Shown: piece after piece, positions 9,354 to 17,471 of the stretch
Layout: each line of letters begins with the position of its first letter
How positions within the stretch are numbered: position 1 is the stretch's first letter
From: G963665925 sp963665925
GTDB taxonomy: Bacteria > Bacillota > Clostridia > Peptostreptococcales > Acidaminobacteraceae
DNA: 64,000 nt
Direction of reading: 5' to 3'
Assembly (NCBI GenBank): GCA_963665925.1
Contig: OY762511.1
Span: 4,526,001-4,590,000 of the forward strand
Position numbers and translations under genes: made by a program
The notes under the pieces: model-generated
What the model was told of the DNA's origin: nothing
Databases searched by the model: none
The model's input: the letters and a program-made list of their open reading frames with translations, nothing else

Positions 9354-9935
9354 TTATACTAGACCCGAGAATCCAAGAAAGGCAATCGCCATAAGACTTG
9401 CTGTTACAAGTGCAACTGGGAAACCCTGAAATGGAGTCGGTACGTCTGAAAGAACCAGTTTTTCACGAATACCGGCAAATAGTACAATTGCCAGCGAGAA
9501 ACCGACAGCTGCCGAGAATGAGTGGACAATTGTCTGAATCAGATTGAAGTTGTACTGGATGTTTAGAAGTGCAAGACCCAGAACAGCACAGTTTGTTGTA
9601 ATCAGCGGAAGGAATACACCCAGCGCAGAATACAGGGTTGGACTGATTTTTTGCAGAACAATCTCAACAAACTGCACAAGAGATGCGATTACGAGAATAA
9701 ACGCAATCGTTTTAAGAAACTCTAGATGCAGCGGCACCAAAAGTGCATGCCACACAAAATACGTGATAATACCAGCCAGCGTCATAACGAATGTTACTGC
9801 CATGCCCATGCCGAATGCAGTCTCAACTTGCTTGGATACACCAAGAAACGGACAGATTCCCAGGAAACGAGACAGTACAAAGTTGTTAACAAGAATGGCA
9901 CTGACAACGATAATTAGAATACTTGCATTTTCCAT
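9354..9935 (-). CDS. rnfA: Rnf electron transport complex subunit A
   Basis: RnfA is one of two homologous membrane subunits of Rnf. The 193-residue protein has six predicted membrane helices and the conserved FLGICPFLGVSKQ motif near residues 25-37, plus TNCAVLGLALLN near 115. Cysteines at these places in RnfA/RnfE and NqrD/NqrE are thought to hold an intramembrane iron-sulfur centre. It lies between rnfE and rnfB, 13 bases before the latter. Confidence 0.96.
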   Translation of the reverse strand: MENASILIIVVSAILVNNFVLSRFLGICPFLGVSKQVETAFGMGMAVTFVMTLAGIITYFVWHALLVPLHLEFLKTIAFILVIASLVQFVEIVLQKISPTLYSALGVFLPLITTNCAVLGLALLNIQYNFNLIQTIVHSFSAAVGFSLAIVLFAGIREKLVLSDVPTPFQGFPVALVTASLMAIAFLGFSGLV

Positions 9936-9950
9936 TTATAGTGCCCCCTT

Positions 9951-10550
9951 CTAAGCAGCCTTTGCCTTTTTAGCCTTGTACACATTGATACCAGCAAGAA
10001 TCAGTCCAAGAGCAAGGAATGCGCCTGGAGGTAGAATCATAATCAGAGCCGGTTCGAATGAAGCACCAAAAAGTGAGATTCCAAAAATTGCACCTGCACC
10101 AAAGACTTCTCGAACAGCGCCAAGAATTGTCAGTGCCAGTGTAAAACCAAGACCCATGCCAATACCGTCAAGCGCAGATGCCATCATACCATTTTTAAAT
10201 GCAAATGCTTCTGCTCTGGCTAGGATCAAACAGTTTACAACAATCAGTGGAATAAACAGGCCAAGTGATGCGAAGAGCGCAGGAACAAAGCCTTCCATAA
10301 CCATACCTACAATGGTAACGAACGTAGCGATAACTACGATGAACGCAGGTATACGAATTTTACTTGGAATAAAGTTACGTAGCAGTGAGATGAATACATT
10401 CGCGAGAACAAGTACTGCTGTTGTCGCAAGACCCATACCCATGCCATTTTCGGCTGACGTTGTTACAGCCAGCGTCGGACACATGCCGAGCATTTGATAG
10501 AATACTGGATTCTCCTTGAACAAACCGTTTGTTAAAGTTTTCAGCTTCAC
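9951..10550 (-). CDS. rnfE: Rnf electron transport complex subunit E
   Basis: RnfE is the second six-helix membrane subunit, homologous to RnfA. The 199-residue product has the paired motifs YQMLGMCPTLAVTTS near residue 19-33 and VNCLILARAEAFA near 108-120, each with a conserved cysteine. It ends in a basic tail (KAKKAKAA). The gene overlaps nothing and sits between rnfG and rnfA in the standard order. Confidence 0.96.
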   Translation of the reverse strand: MKLKTLTNGLFKENPVFYQMLGMCPTLAVTTSAENGMGMGLATTAVLVLANVFISLLRNFIPSKIRIPAFIVVIATFVTIVGMVMEGFVPALFASLGLFIPLIVVNCLILARAEAFAFKNGMMASALDGIGMGLGFTLALTILGAVREVFGAGAIFGISLFGASFEPALIMILPPGAFLALGLILAGINVYKAKKAKAA

Positions 10551-10561
10551 TTCGTCACCCC

Positions 10562-11149
10562 CTATTTCACTAGACTTTCAAAGATTTCAGTTGCCATGTT
10601 CACACCTGTAGTAACGGCATCCGATGTAATCGTCGCACCAGAAATCGCAAGAATATCCTGCTCACCTGGTGTTGCCTTTACAACAGCAAGTCCTGCAAGT
10701 GCATCTTTGCCTGTGTACTGCTCATAGAATTCTGGCAGTGCCGCTTTTGCACCAAGACCAGGTGTTTCCTGATGATTGGAGCCCATACGCACGCCACCGA
10801 TTTTTCCATCGTTGTACATACCTGTTGTGATTTCAATGGCACCACCGTAACCGCCCGGTGCTGTCTTGATAACGTAACCAACAACAGTTTCACCTTCGTA
10901 ACCAACATATACTTCCATGATCTTGTCAAACTGGTCTGCCAATGGAGCAAACTGGTCTGCATCAAGTTCTTTGAAAGTATCCGCTGTAGGAAGTACTGCT
11001 TTTCTGTCATTTTCACTTGCAATGGCTCTCTGTTCAAGAATCTTGTCGATTGTTACGCCGTTTGTGTATGCAAGCAGGGTTGCCGATACTGCACAAATAA
11101 CCAGCAGAATGACACCCAGTTTCATGATTTCCTTCATATCAAGCTTCAT
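10562..11149 (-). CDS. rnfG: Rnf electron transport complex subunit G (covalent FMN protein)
   Basis: RnfG carries a covalently bound FMN on the outer face of the membrane. The 195-residue protein has one N-terminal membrane segment (about residues 12-30) and an FMN-binding domain with the attachment motif SGATITSDAVTTGVN near residue 170; in this family the second threonine of SGATxT is linked to FMN. Its start overlaps the end of rnfD by one base, suggesting coupled translation. Confidence 0.96.
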   Translation of the reverse strand: MKLDMKEIMKLGVILLVICAVSATLLAYTNGVTIDKILEQRAIASENDRKAVLPTADTFKELDADQFAPLADQFDKIMEVYVGYEGETVVGYVIKTAPGGYGGAIEITTGMYNDGKIGGVRMGSNHQETPGLGAKAALPEFYEQYTGKDALAGLAVVKATPGEQDILAISGATITSDAVTTGVNMATEIFESLVK

Positions 11150-12132
11150 TATTTGCCACCTCCAAACACTCTAGGACTTGAGTATTTTTCAATAAGTGGC
11201 GCTGCAACGTTCATCAGAAGGATTGAATATGAAACACCCTCTGGATAACCGCCATAGAAACGGATTACAGACGTCAGAAGACCACAGCCCAGTGCAAAGA
11301 ACATTTGTCCTTTAGGGTTGATCGGTGATGACGCATAATCTGTAGCCATAAAGAAGGCACCTAGTATCAGACCGCCTGCGAAGATATGGTAGAGTACCAG
11401 ATTGAAATCAAATCCGCCTAGAATAAATGTCAGTACAGCAACTGTACCAATATAGATTGTTGGAATTCTCCAAGTAATTACTTTTCTATAGATTAGGTAT
11501 AGACCACCCAGAATCAGAAGTATGCCTGATACCTCGCCGATACATCCGGCAACATTACCCATCATGACGTCAAACAGAGCTGGCGCCTTGTATGAGCTTG
11601 CACCGACAGCTGCTGATACGTCAAATGCATATGTATCTTTCAGCATGGCAAGAGGTGTCGCAGTCGAAACCGCATCCGGACCCGCCGCTGGAAGACCAGG
11701 CTGTGTCCATGCAGTCATGCGCACTGGCCAAGATGCCATCAGCATCGCACGTGCTGCAAGAGCAGGGTTCATAAAGTTATGTCCCAGACCCCCGAATACC
11801 TGTTTAACAATTGCAATAGCAAAAACGCTACCAATTACAGGAATCCACCAAGGTGCCGATGCAGGTACGTTCATTGCAAGAAGCAGACCTGTAAGTGCTG
11901 CAGAATAATCAGTTACCGTAACCGGCACGCCACGTAGCTTTTGAATTGCCGCTTCAGTAACCATTGCAGAAATAATTGCAAGCGCCACGACCATAAACGC
12001 ATTCATGCCGAATTTATAAACACCGTATGCCGTAGCTGGTGTCAAAGCAATAATTACATCTCTCATAATCGAGCTGACAGAGTCCTTTGATCGAATATGA
12101 GGAGATGATGATACTATTAATCTTTGTTCCAT
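11149..12132 (-). CDS. rnfD: Rnf electron transport complex subunit D (covalent FMN membrane protein)
   Basis: RnfD is a multi-helix membrane subunit with a covalently bound FMN. The 327-residue protein has about eight to ten membrane segments and the flavinylation motif STATPLAML near residue 158, where the threonine is the family attachment site. MNPALAARAMLMASWP near residue 122 is another family block. It follows rnfC by 15 bases. Confidence 0.96.
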   Translation of the reverse strand: MEQRLIVSSSPHIRSKDSVSSIMRDVIIALTPATAYGVYKFGMNAFMVVALAIISAMVTEAAIQKLRGVPVTVTDYSAALTGLLLAMNVPASAPWWIPVIGSVFAIAIVKQVFGGLGHNFMNPALAARAMLMASWPVRMTAWTQPGLPAAGPDAVSTATPLAMLKDTYAFDVSAAVGASSYKAPALFDVMMGNVAGCIGEVSGILLILGGLYLIYRKVITWRIPTIYIGTVAVLTFILGGFDFNLVLYHIFAGGLILGAFFMATDYASSPINPKGQMFFALGCGLLTSVIRFYGGYPEGVSYSILLMNVAAPLIEKYSSPRVFGGGK

Positions 12133-12147
12133 CTTTTTAACCTCCTA

Positions 12148-13470
12148 CTATTTCGACTTTCTGCGTGCAGCAAGAACTTCACGCTTTCCGACTCTTATTG
12201 AATGAAGAAGCGGACGCTTTGATGGACAGACAAATGAGCAAGAGCCACATTCGATACAGTCAAGCGCGTTATTCTTCTCAGCTTGCTCATAAAGACCCTT
12301 CAGGCAGTATGCACTCAGCGCTGCCGGCTGCAGAAACGCAGGACAGATGTCTACACATTTGCCGCATTTGATACAGTTGGAAGGTTCAGGCAGTTTGGCT
12401 TCTTCTGGTGTGAACACCAAAATACCAGATGTCGTCTTCGTTGATGGAATTACATCTGTATGTGTTGCAATACCCATCATCGGTCCACCAAGAATGATTT
12501 TCCCAGGTGTTCCTTTATAACCACCGCACTGTGCGACAATTTCACTCAGTTCAGTACCCACTTTAATTAGAAGGTTCTGCGGGTCGGCAATTCCACCACC
12601 TGTAATTGTACAAATACGCTCCACGCTTGGCATGCCCAGCTGAATAGCATCAGAAACAGCCGCTGCTGTCGCAACATTATTCACGACTGCGCCTGCGTCC
12701 ATTGGCAGACCGCCCGATGGCACTTCGCGTTTTGTACATGCATAAATAAGCTGCTTTTCAGCACCCTGTGGGTATTTAGTATGTAGACCCACAACTTCGA
12801 TTTCTGGTGCGCCTTGAGCTGCTTTTGTCATAACCTCGATTGCATCAGGTTTATTGTTTTCAATACCTATGTAACCTTTTTTAACGCCGACTGCCTTCAT
12901 GATTGCCTGAAGACCGAAAACAATCTTTTCAGGAGACTCAAGCATCAGTCGATGGTCAGCTGTAAGATACGGTTCGCATTCCGCACCATTAAGAATAACA
13001 GCGTCAATTGCCTTTTCCGGTGGCGGTGACAGCTTGACATGCGTCGGGAAACCTGCGCCGCCCATACCCACGATACCAGCTTCCTTAATGATTTCTACGA
13101 TTTTTTTTGGTTCAAGCGATGCCAAGTCGCCCTTTGGTTGTACAGATTCGTGAAGCGCATTCTTTCCGTCCGACTCAATAATCACACATAGTTCCTGTCC
13201 ACCTAGTACGTCGATTTTCTTAATGTCGACAACTGTACCAGATACACTACTATGTACTGGAGCACAGACGAAAGAAGAGACCTCTCCGATCTTTTGGCCC
13301 ACCTTGACGTAATCCCCTTTTTCAACTGCAGGATCACATGGTGCACCGATGTGCTGTCTCAATGGAATTCTGACGATTTTTGGCTCAACTGCACGTACAA
13401 TCGCCTTTTTTTCCGATGCCTTCTTGGCATGTGGAGGATGAATCCCACCTTTAAAAGACAGTAGACCCAT
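12148..13470 (-). CDS. rnfC: Rnf electron transport complex subunit C (NADH-binding)
   Basis: RnfC is the peripheral subunit that exchanges electrons with NAD. The 440-residue protein has an N-terminal barrel domain, a flavin/NADH-binding Rossmann-like domain with GIVGMGGAGFPTHVK near residue 135, and two C-terminal [4Fe-4S] motifs, CIKCGKCVDICP near 368 and CIECGSCSFVCP near 408. It is the first gene of the Rnf operon. The leader upstream is unusually long if the promoter at 13764-13791 is the one used. Confidence 0.96.
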   Translation of the reverse strand: MGLLSFKGGIHPPHAKKASEKKAIVRAVEPKIVRIPLRQHIGAPCDPAVEKGDYVKVGQKIGEVSSFVCAPVHSSVSGTVVDIKKIDVLGGQELCVIIESDGKNALHESVQPKGDLASLEPKKIVEIIKEAGIVGMGGAGFPTHVKLSPPPEKAIDAVILNGAECEPYLTADHRLMLESPEKIVFGLQAIMKAVGVKKGYIGIENNKPDAIEVMTKAAQGAPEIEVVGLHTKYPQGAEKQLIYACTKREVPSGGLPMDAGAVVNNVATAAAVSDAIQLGMPSVERICTITGGGIADPQNLLIKVGTELSEIVAQCGGYKGTPGKIILGGPMMGIATHTDVIPSTKTTSGILVFTPEEAKLPEPSNCIKCGKCVDICPAFLQPAALSAYCLKGLYEQAEKNNALDCIECGSCSFVCPSKRPLLHSIRVGKREVLAARRKSK

Positions 13471-13763
13471 GATAGTTCACCCCTTTTGCATTTGAACAAC
13501 GAAGCATTTCATTAATTCTGAACTGCCTCAGACTCACAACACCCATTTCCTGGGTTACACACACAATATACTCCGGATTCCCGGTTGTGATACAACACAA
13601 AATAAATATTTATGCTGGACTCACAAAAAAATAGCATTCATCAACCGCATTTCCTGTTAACTTTTTTTAACAATCAATTACGGTCAAATCGAGCTATTGC
13701 AAACGTTTTTTGTGTTAAGAATACTGTATACACAAATCTATTTTTTGCATAGCACCTCTAATT

Positions 13764-13791
13764 ATTTTACTACATATCCACACTAAGTCAA
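13764..13791 (-). promoter_or_regulatory. Probable promoter of the rnf operon
   Basis: On the minus strand TTGACT is followed after 16 bases by TAAAAT, a good match to a vegetative promoter. Transcription starting near 13757 would give a leader of about 285 bases before rnfC. Confidence 0.5.
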
Positions 13792-14006
13792 TCACAAATT
13801 ATCGTGTAAGCATTGAAAAAACTTATGTATAGGGATTTGTAATGTTAAATGTATAACAGTCTTTTTGCTCTTCAGAATTTTCTACAAATTCCTAATGTTT
13901 TAATTGTACAGGTTTTCATACAAATATCAAACATTATCATAAAATAGGTTATTTTTTTTTAAGCGCTCAAACTTTGTTACAATTTTATCAAACTTCCCCA
14001 ACACAC

Positions 14007-14038
14007 AATAAGCAGTGGCTTGTGCACCACTGCTTATT
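14007..14038 (-). terminator. Hairpin after the SPOR-domain gene
   Basis: A perfect 12-base-pair stem (AATAAGCAGTGG paired with CCACTGCTTATT) with an 8-base loop lies just after the stop of the gene at 14054. The T-run on the minus strand is imperfect, so termination is likely but not certain. Confidence 0.65.
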
Positions 14039-14053
14039 CACTCAGGTTAAATG

Positions 14054-15046
14054 TCAGTTTAACTCATTATATTTCAGAATTTCATTTGTAAATGTTTCAA
14101 ATACTGAATCTTTCGCATTTGTGTCGTTAATTGTTTGACTAAGTTTTTGGTCAACCCTGTCAATATTTGTCATCATTTTCTCAAGTACAGACTTAAAGAC
14201 CGCATCGCCGGTAAAGTTGTCAATTTCAGAGCTCAGCGTAGCAATTGCATCCCGATCCGCTTGTATTTGAACCTTCAACTGATCGCTGGAAAGTGTGTCT
14301 ACTACTGCAAGAAACTCAACATGATGCTTGAGTCTTGTATAATAAGTCGAAGTGATTTCCTTAAAAGCGTCAAAACCGGCCGCGTCTTCTGCGTAATTCA
14401 ACTCATCGGGCACAATCATCATGCCCTTTACAAAGGCGTCAGGCACCGCTGCTACAATCTTTTGCTTGATTGTTTCAACGCCTTCCCGTGTCGGACAGAT
14501 CCCTGCCATAACCTTAAAATTATTACCCGCAAATATGTATGCCTCTATGGATTCTTCAGCCAGTGTCTTTACGTGGTTTTCCGCATTGCTCGCTGCAGAG
14601 TAGCTGCCCACTTGAAGACTGAAGAAGCTCAAGCTGTTAAAGCTATATGTATTGCCACTATTTATAGATCCTCCATCTATAGGACTTTCATTTTCAACAG
14701 TCGTCTCAGAAGGGCTTTCTTCACCACTCTCACCGCCTGTTATCTCAACCGACTCTGGCTGTGCGACAGTATTTGCACCAGAAGAAGCTGCTGCCTCTGT
14801 AACCTTTGATGGCGTTGCTTCCGCGGATACAGGGCTACTCCCCTGATCATCCGTATCTATATCCGTTCCCGCCTCTGAGGAAGCTTCTGTATTTTCCATA
14901 ATAATGGATGCATTGTCCCTTTCAGGCATTACTGTCTTCGGACCGGCACCTGTCAGAAAAACTTTCATTCCAAAGTATCCCAGTCCTGCAAAAACAACAG
15001 GTAGCAGTATCATCAGAACCAAATTTCGCAGTTGCTTATTTTCCAT
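14054..15046 (-). CDS. SPOR-domain membrane protein
   Basis: The 330-residue protein has one N-terminal membrane segment (about residues 8-30), a low-complexity Ser/Thr/Glu/Ala-rich linker (about 40-130), and a SPOR-like domain beginning FFSLQVGSYSAASNAENHVK near residue 140. SPOR domains bind denuded peptidoglycan glycans at septa and remodelling sites. The C-terminal 100 residues look helical and have no recognised domain. It is divergent from the HD-GYP gene and may act in envelope or division functions, which is inference from the domain only. Confidence 0.75.
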   Translation of the reverse strand: MENKQLRNLVLMILLPVVFAGLGYFGMKVFLTGAGPKTVMPERDNASIIMENTEASSEAGTDIDTDDQGSSPVSAEATPSKVTEAAASSGANTVAQPESVEITGGESGEESPSETTVENESPIDGGSINSGNTYSFNSLSFFSLQVGSYSAASNAENHVKTLAEESIEAYIFAGNNFKVMAGICPTREGVETIKQKIVAAVPDAFVKGMMIVPDELNYAEDAAGFDAFKEITSTYYTRLKHHVEFLAVVDTLSSDQLKVQIQADRDAIATLSSEIDNFTGDAVFKSVLEKMMTNIDRVDQKLSQTINDTNAKDSVFETFTNEILKYNELN

Positions 15047-15104
15047 ATCGATGCCTCCGTATTAAATGCTTAACTTTAAGATATTAGGTCCTACAACCAT
15101 CCTC

Positions 15105-15113
15105 ATTATAGCA
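15105..15113 (-). promoter_or_regulatory. Candidate extended -10 promoter of the SPOR gene
   Basis: The minus strand reads TGCTATAAT, a perfect -10 box with a TGn extension. No convincing -35 box is seen. Confidence 0.4.
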
Positions 15114-15216
15114 CAAGCCTCTCATTGAAATCTCTCAAAATGGTTACTTTATGCCTTATCCTAAAGTCGCATCGTCTCTAATTTGAACCTGAGAGCGTGT
15201 CATCTGCCTCAAGTGA

Positions 15217-15225
15217 TGGTATAAT
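15217..15225 (+). promoter_or_regulatory. Candidate extended -10 promoter of the HD-GYP gene
   Basis: The plus strand reads TGGTATAAT about 43 bases before the chosen ATG at 15268. The -35 region is weak. Its position also argues against the longer upstream start at 15226. Confidence 0.45.
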
Positions 15226-15267
15226 ATGAGAGTAAACACGAATACAATTAGAACGAAAGGTGAACAT

Positions 15268-16398
15268 ATGCGATTAGTACCCATTGGATGCGTTGTAGAA
15301 GGGTCTACAATTGCAAAAGACATCATGAATTCACAAGGTACTGTCCTTTTGAAAAAGGGTGTCGTCCTTAACGATGCGCTGATAACGCGTGTAGAAGAAA
15401 ACAATATTCTCTCAGTATATGTTGATGATGCATACAGCGAACAGGAAATTAATGACATTATCAAGCCGGAAGTGCGTCAAAAGACCGTGCTTGCTATCAA
15501 GGAAACCTTTGAAAACATTGAAAGATTCAACCTGCGTGCAAAATCGACCGAAATGGATTTGAATAAACGCCTGATGGTAAAAGGCATGGAAAAATACATG
15601 GACAACCTCAAGCAAATGTCCAAATATATTGTTGATGAAATGACATCCAACAGACATATTCTGATCAATCTTGTTGACATTAAGAACATCGATACCTATA
15701 CCTATCAGCATTCCCTGAATACAGCCATTCTGGCTCTCATTCTCGGTATAGAGCTCAAGCTTAGAAAGGAAGATCTCTTTCCCTTGTTTTTCGGCGCGCT
15801 GATGCACGATATTGGAAAGGCCTTTCTCCCGAGCACGATTGTCAACAAGCGCGGCAATTATTCATCTGAGGAAATGGAAAAGATTAAAGAACATCCACAG
15901 CTTGGCTATGACTATTTGAAAGAGCATTACGGTATAAACAGTGCTTCAAAGGTCGTTGCGGTTCAACACCATGAAAAGGTGGACGGGTCTGGTTATCCCA
16001 GGGGCATGTCCGGCGAGCACATTCATCGTTTCGCCCGAATTGTAGCCATCGCCGACTGTTATGACGCCATGACTTCAGACACACCAAATTCAGTGGCGTT
16101 GCCTCCCAATGAAGCCATAGAATATATTATGGGCGCGGCCGGAAGTCACTTTGACTTTGAAATGGCCTCCATATTCGTAAGAAAGGTCATTCCTTATCCA
16201 GAAGGAACCCTCGTCAATTTGAGTAACGGCAATGTCGCGGTGGTAGATCTGGTCAATCCCAACTACCCCATGCGTCCGCGTGTTAAAATCCTTAAAAAGG
16301 GTATCCATCTTGACAACTTGAAGGTCATTGACCTCATCAAGGAGACTTCTATAACCATTCTCTCCATTCAATATGAAGATCCTTTCAAGAAGACTTAG
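15268..16398 (+). CDS. HD-GYP domain protein, probable cyclic-di-GMP phosphodiesterase
   Basis: HD-GYP proteins break cyclic di-GMP down to pGpG or GMP. The 376-residue product has an N-terminal beta-rich region of unknown role (about 1-60), a helical linker, and a C-terminal HD-GYP domain with LMHDIGKAFLP near residue 190 and the diagnostic HHEKVDGSGYPRG near 240. The start at 15268 is preceded by GAAAGGTG; the frame extends upstream to 15226 but lacks a ribosome binding site there and would overlap the -10 box. No sensory domain is attached. It ends facing the CheY-like gene, with a shared terminator between them. Confidence 0.88.
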   Translation: MRLVPIGCVVEGSTIAKDIMNSQGTVLLKKGVVLNDALITRVEENNILSVYVDDAYSEQEINDIIKPEVRQKTVLAIKETFENIERFNLRAKSTEMDLNKRLMVKGMEKYMDNLKQMSKYIVDEMTSNRHILINLVDIKNIDTYTYQHSLNTAILALILGIELKLRKEDLFPLFFGALMHDIGKAFLPSTIVNKRGNYSSEEMEKIKEHPQLGYDYLKEHYGINSASKVVAVQHHEKVDGSGYPRGMSGEHIHRFARIVAIADCYDAMTSDTPNSVALPPNEAIEYIMGAAGSHFDFEMASIFVRKVIPYPEGTLVNLSNGNVAVVDLVNPNYPMRPRVKILKKGIHLDNLKVIDLIKETSITILSIQYEDPFKKT

Positions 16399-16492
16399 AC
16401 TGGGTATGCCTGTTTCATGGCAACATGTAAACCTGACGGCTACGGAACATTCTGTTCAGTATTTCTTGGCAAAAATATCATACTTAAAGACT

Positions 16493-16518
16493 AAAAGCTT
16501 GCCCTAGGGCAAGCTTTT
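16493..16518. terminator. Bidirectional terminator between HD-GYP and CheY-like genes
   Basis: A 26-base perfect palindrome, AAAAGCTTGCCC plus its mirror, lies between the convergent genes and carries A and T runs at its ends, so it can stop transcription from both sides. Confidence 0.8.
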
Positions 16519-16544
16519 CATTTTCGATGAATTATGAATTTGCT

Positions 16545-16907
16545 TTAACGTGCCAGACGATCAATGGTCGTAAGAATCTTATCCTTCTCAAAAGGTTTGA
16601 CTATGAATCCCTTTGCACCGGATTTTACGGCATCTATGACCATGTTCTCCTGACCCATTGCACTGATCATCAGTACAACCGCATCTGGAAACTCTTCCGT
16701 AATCCGCTTAACGCCCTCGATGCCATTGCAGACAGGCATGGTTATATCCATTGTCACAATGTCCGGTTGCAAGTCCCTGTACATTTTCACGGCGTCCTTG
16801 CCGTTTTCAGCTTCTCCAACAACATCATGACCAGCGCCGCGTAAAATATCACCCAGCATTTTTCTCATAAACATTGCATCATCGACAATCAATACACGCT
16901 TACCCAT
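16545..16907 (-). CDS. Stand-alone CheY-like response regulator
   Basis: The 120-residue protein is a single receiver domain with the acidic pair D9-D10, phospho-acceptor D54 in MDITMP, and KPF near the end. It has no output domain, so it probably acts by binding a partner such as the flagellar switch. An AGGAGGGG site precedes the ATG. It is not in a chemotaxis operon here, so the name cheY would be a guess. Chemotaxis is supported elsewhere in the window by a chemoreceptor gene at 35969. Confidence 0.88.
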   Translation of the reverse strand: MGKRVLIVDDAMFMRKMLGDILRGAGHDVVGEAENGKDAVKMYRDLQPDIVTMDITMPVCNGIEGVKRITEEFPDAVVLMISAMGQENMVIDAVKSGAKGFIVKPFEKDKILTTIDRLAR

Positions 16908-17147
16908 ACTACCCCTCCTGTTATCTATATTAAAATTATAACATGATAACCTGCGAACTCATATACTTGCTTTGTGTCTCTCAGAATTTATCACAACCTG
17001 ACAATAGGCACTTTCACGTTCAAATTTATTTATAAAGATTCAATAATTTTGCCTAGTTCCTAAATGCTTATGTGCTGTATGCCTTGTCTCTACTTGGTAT
17101 ACCCCCAAAACACATATTCTAATTATGAATAAATTTTCATTTTTCTG

Positions 17148-17177
17148 TTGACACATCTCTGAAATCCATGATATGAT
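17148..17177 (+). promoter_or_regulatory. Promoter of the histidine operon
   Basis: TTGACA at 17148-17153 is followed after 18 bases by TATGAT at 17172-17177. Transcription would begin near 17184, about 20 bases before the leader peptide start. Confidence 0.65.
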
Positions 17178-17205
17178 TCAAAAAAACTTTTCGAGGTGCA
17201 TAAAT

Positions 17206-17280
17206 ATGAATTCTTATACGAACTTTATTTCTGTACAACTTCATCATCATCACCATCATATCCAGAGTTTGTTAATCTGA
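17206..17280 (+). CDS. hisL: Histidine operon leader peptide (six consecutive His codons)
   Basis: A 24-codon open frame starts at an ATG preceded by an AGGTG ribosome binding site and encodes MNSYTNFISVQLHHHHHHIQ plus four more residues before TGA. Six consecutive His codons (CAT CAT CAT CAC CAT CAT) are the hallmark of ribosome-mediated attenuation: when charged histidyl-tRNA is scarce, the ribosome stalls and changes leader RNA folding. The frame sits between the promoter and the strong terminator at 17361, with hisZ after it. It is too short for automated gene calls and should be annotated by hand. The leader role is inference from sequence and layout. Confidence 0.85.
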   Translation: MNSYTNFISVQLHHHHHHIQSLLI

Positions 17281-17360
17281 TTCGACTTTTTACATCAGAT
17301 GCAAGCTCTATCCGTCGTGTTTAAGAGCTTGTGTCTGGTGGTGAACCTATAATAAAGGTA
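17281..17360 (+). promoter_or_regulatory. Leader RNA pairing region of the his attenuator
   Basis: Several mutually interacting segments are visible. ATCTGAT (17275-17281) can pair with ATCAGAT (17294-17300). AAGCTCT (17303-17309) can pair with AGAGCTT (17324-17330). The His-codon segment CATCACC can pair, with one G-U, to GGTGGTG (17337-17343). A ribosome stalled on the His codons would disrupt the first and last of these. I could not settle which pairing acts as the antiterminator. Confidence 0.5.
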
Positions 17361-17395
17361 AGCCGTATGGGCATTGAGCCCATACGGCTTTTTTA
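17361..17395 (+). terminator. Attenuator terminator of the his operon
   Basis: A perfect 12-base-pair stem, AGCCGTATGGGC paired with GCCCATACGGCT, with a 5-base loop, is followed by a run of Ts (17389-17395). It lies between the leader peptide and hisZ, so read-through must be regulated for the operon to be expressed. Confidence 0.88.
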
Positions 17396-17471
17396 GTATC
17401 TAAAATTGGAAACCGCCCACTTTCAAGCACTGGCATACAGAATATGGGCACCTAAAAACAGGAGGGACATC

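Larger units (their letters stand above)
13471..14053. other. AT-rich intergenic region upstream of rnfC
   Basis: No gene is visible on either strand. The region holds the probable rnf promoter (13764-13791), a small hairpin at 13541-13555 in the rnf leader (ACCCA/TGGGT), and the terminator of the SPOR gene at its right end. The rest is poly-A/T rich and gives no further signal. Confidence 0.55.

Noticed and set aside
9544..9954. Long open frames opposite the rnf, mreB and other genes
   Set aside because: They are antisense shadows of strongly conserved proteins and lack ribosome binding sites.
17281..17395. A T-box riboswitch upstream of hisZ
   Set aside because: The GGTGGTGAACC stretch looks a little like the T-box core, but the AGGGTGGNACCGCG motif and stem I features are absent, and a His-codon leader peptide explains the terminator.
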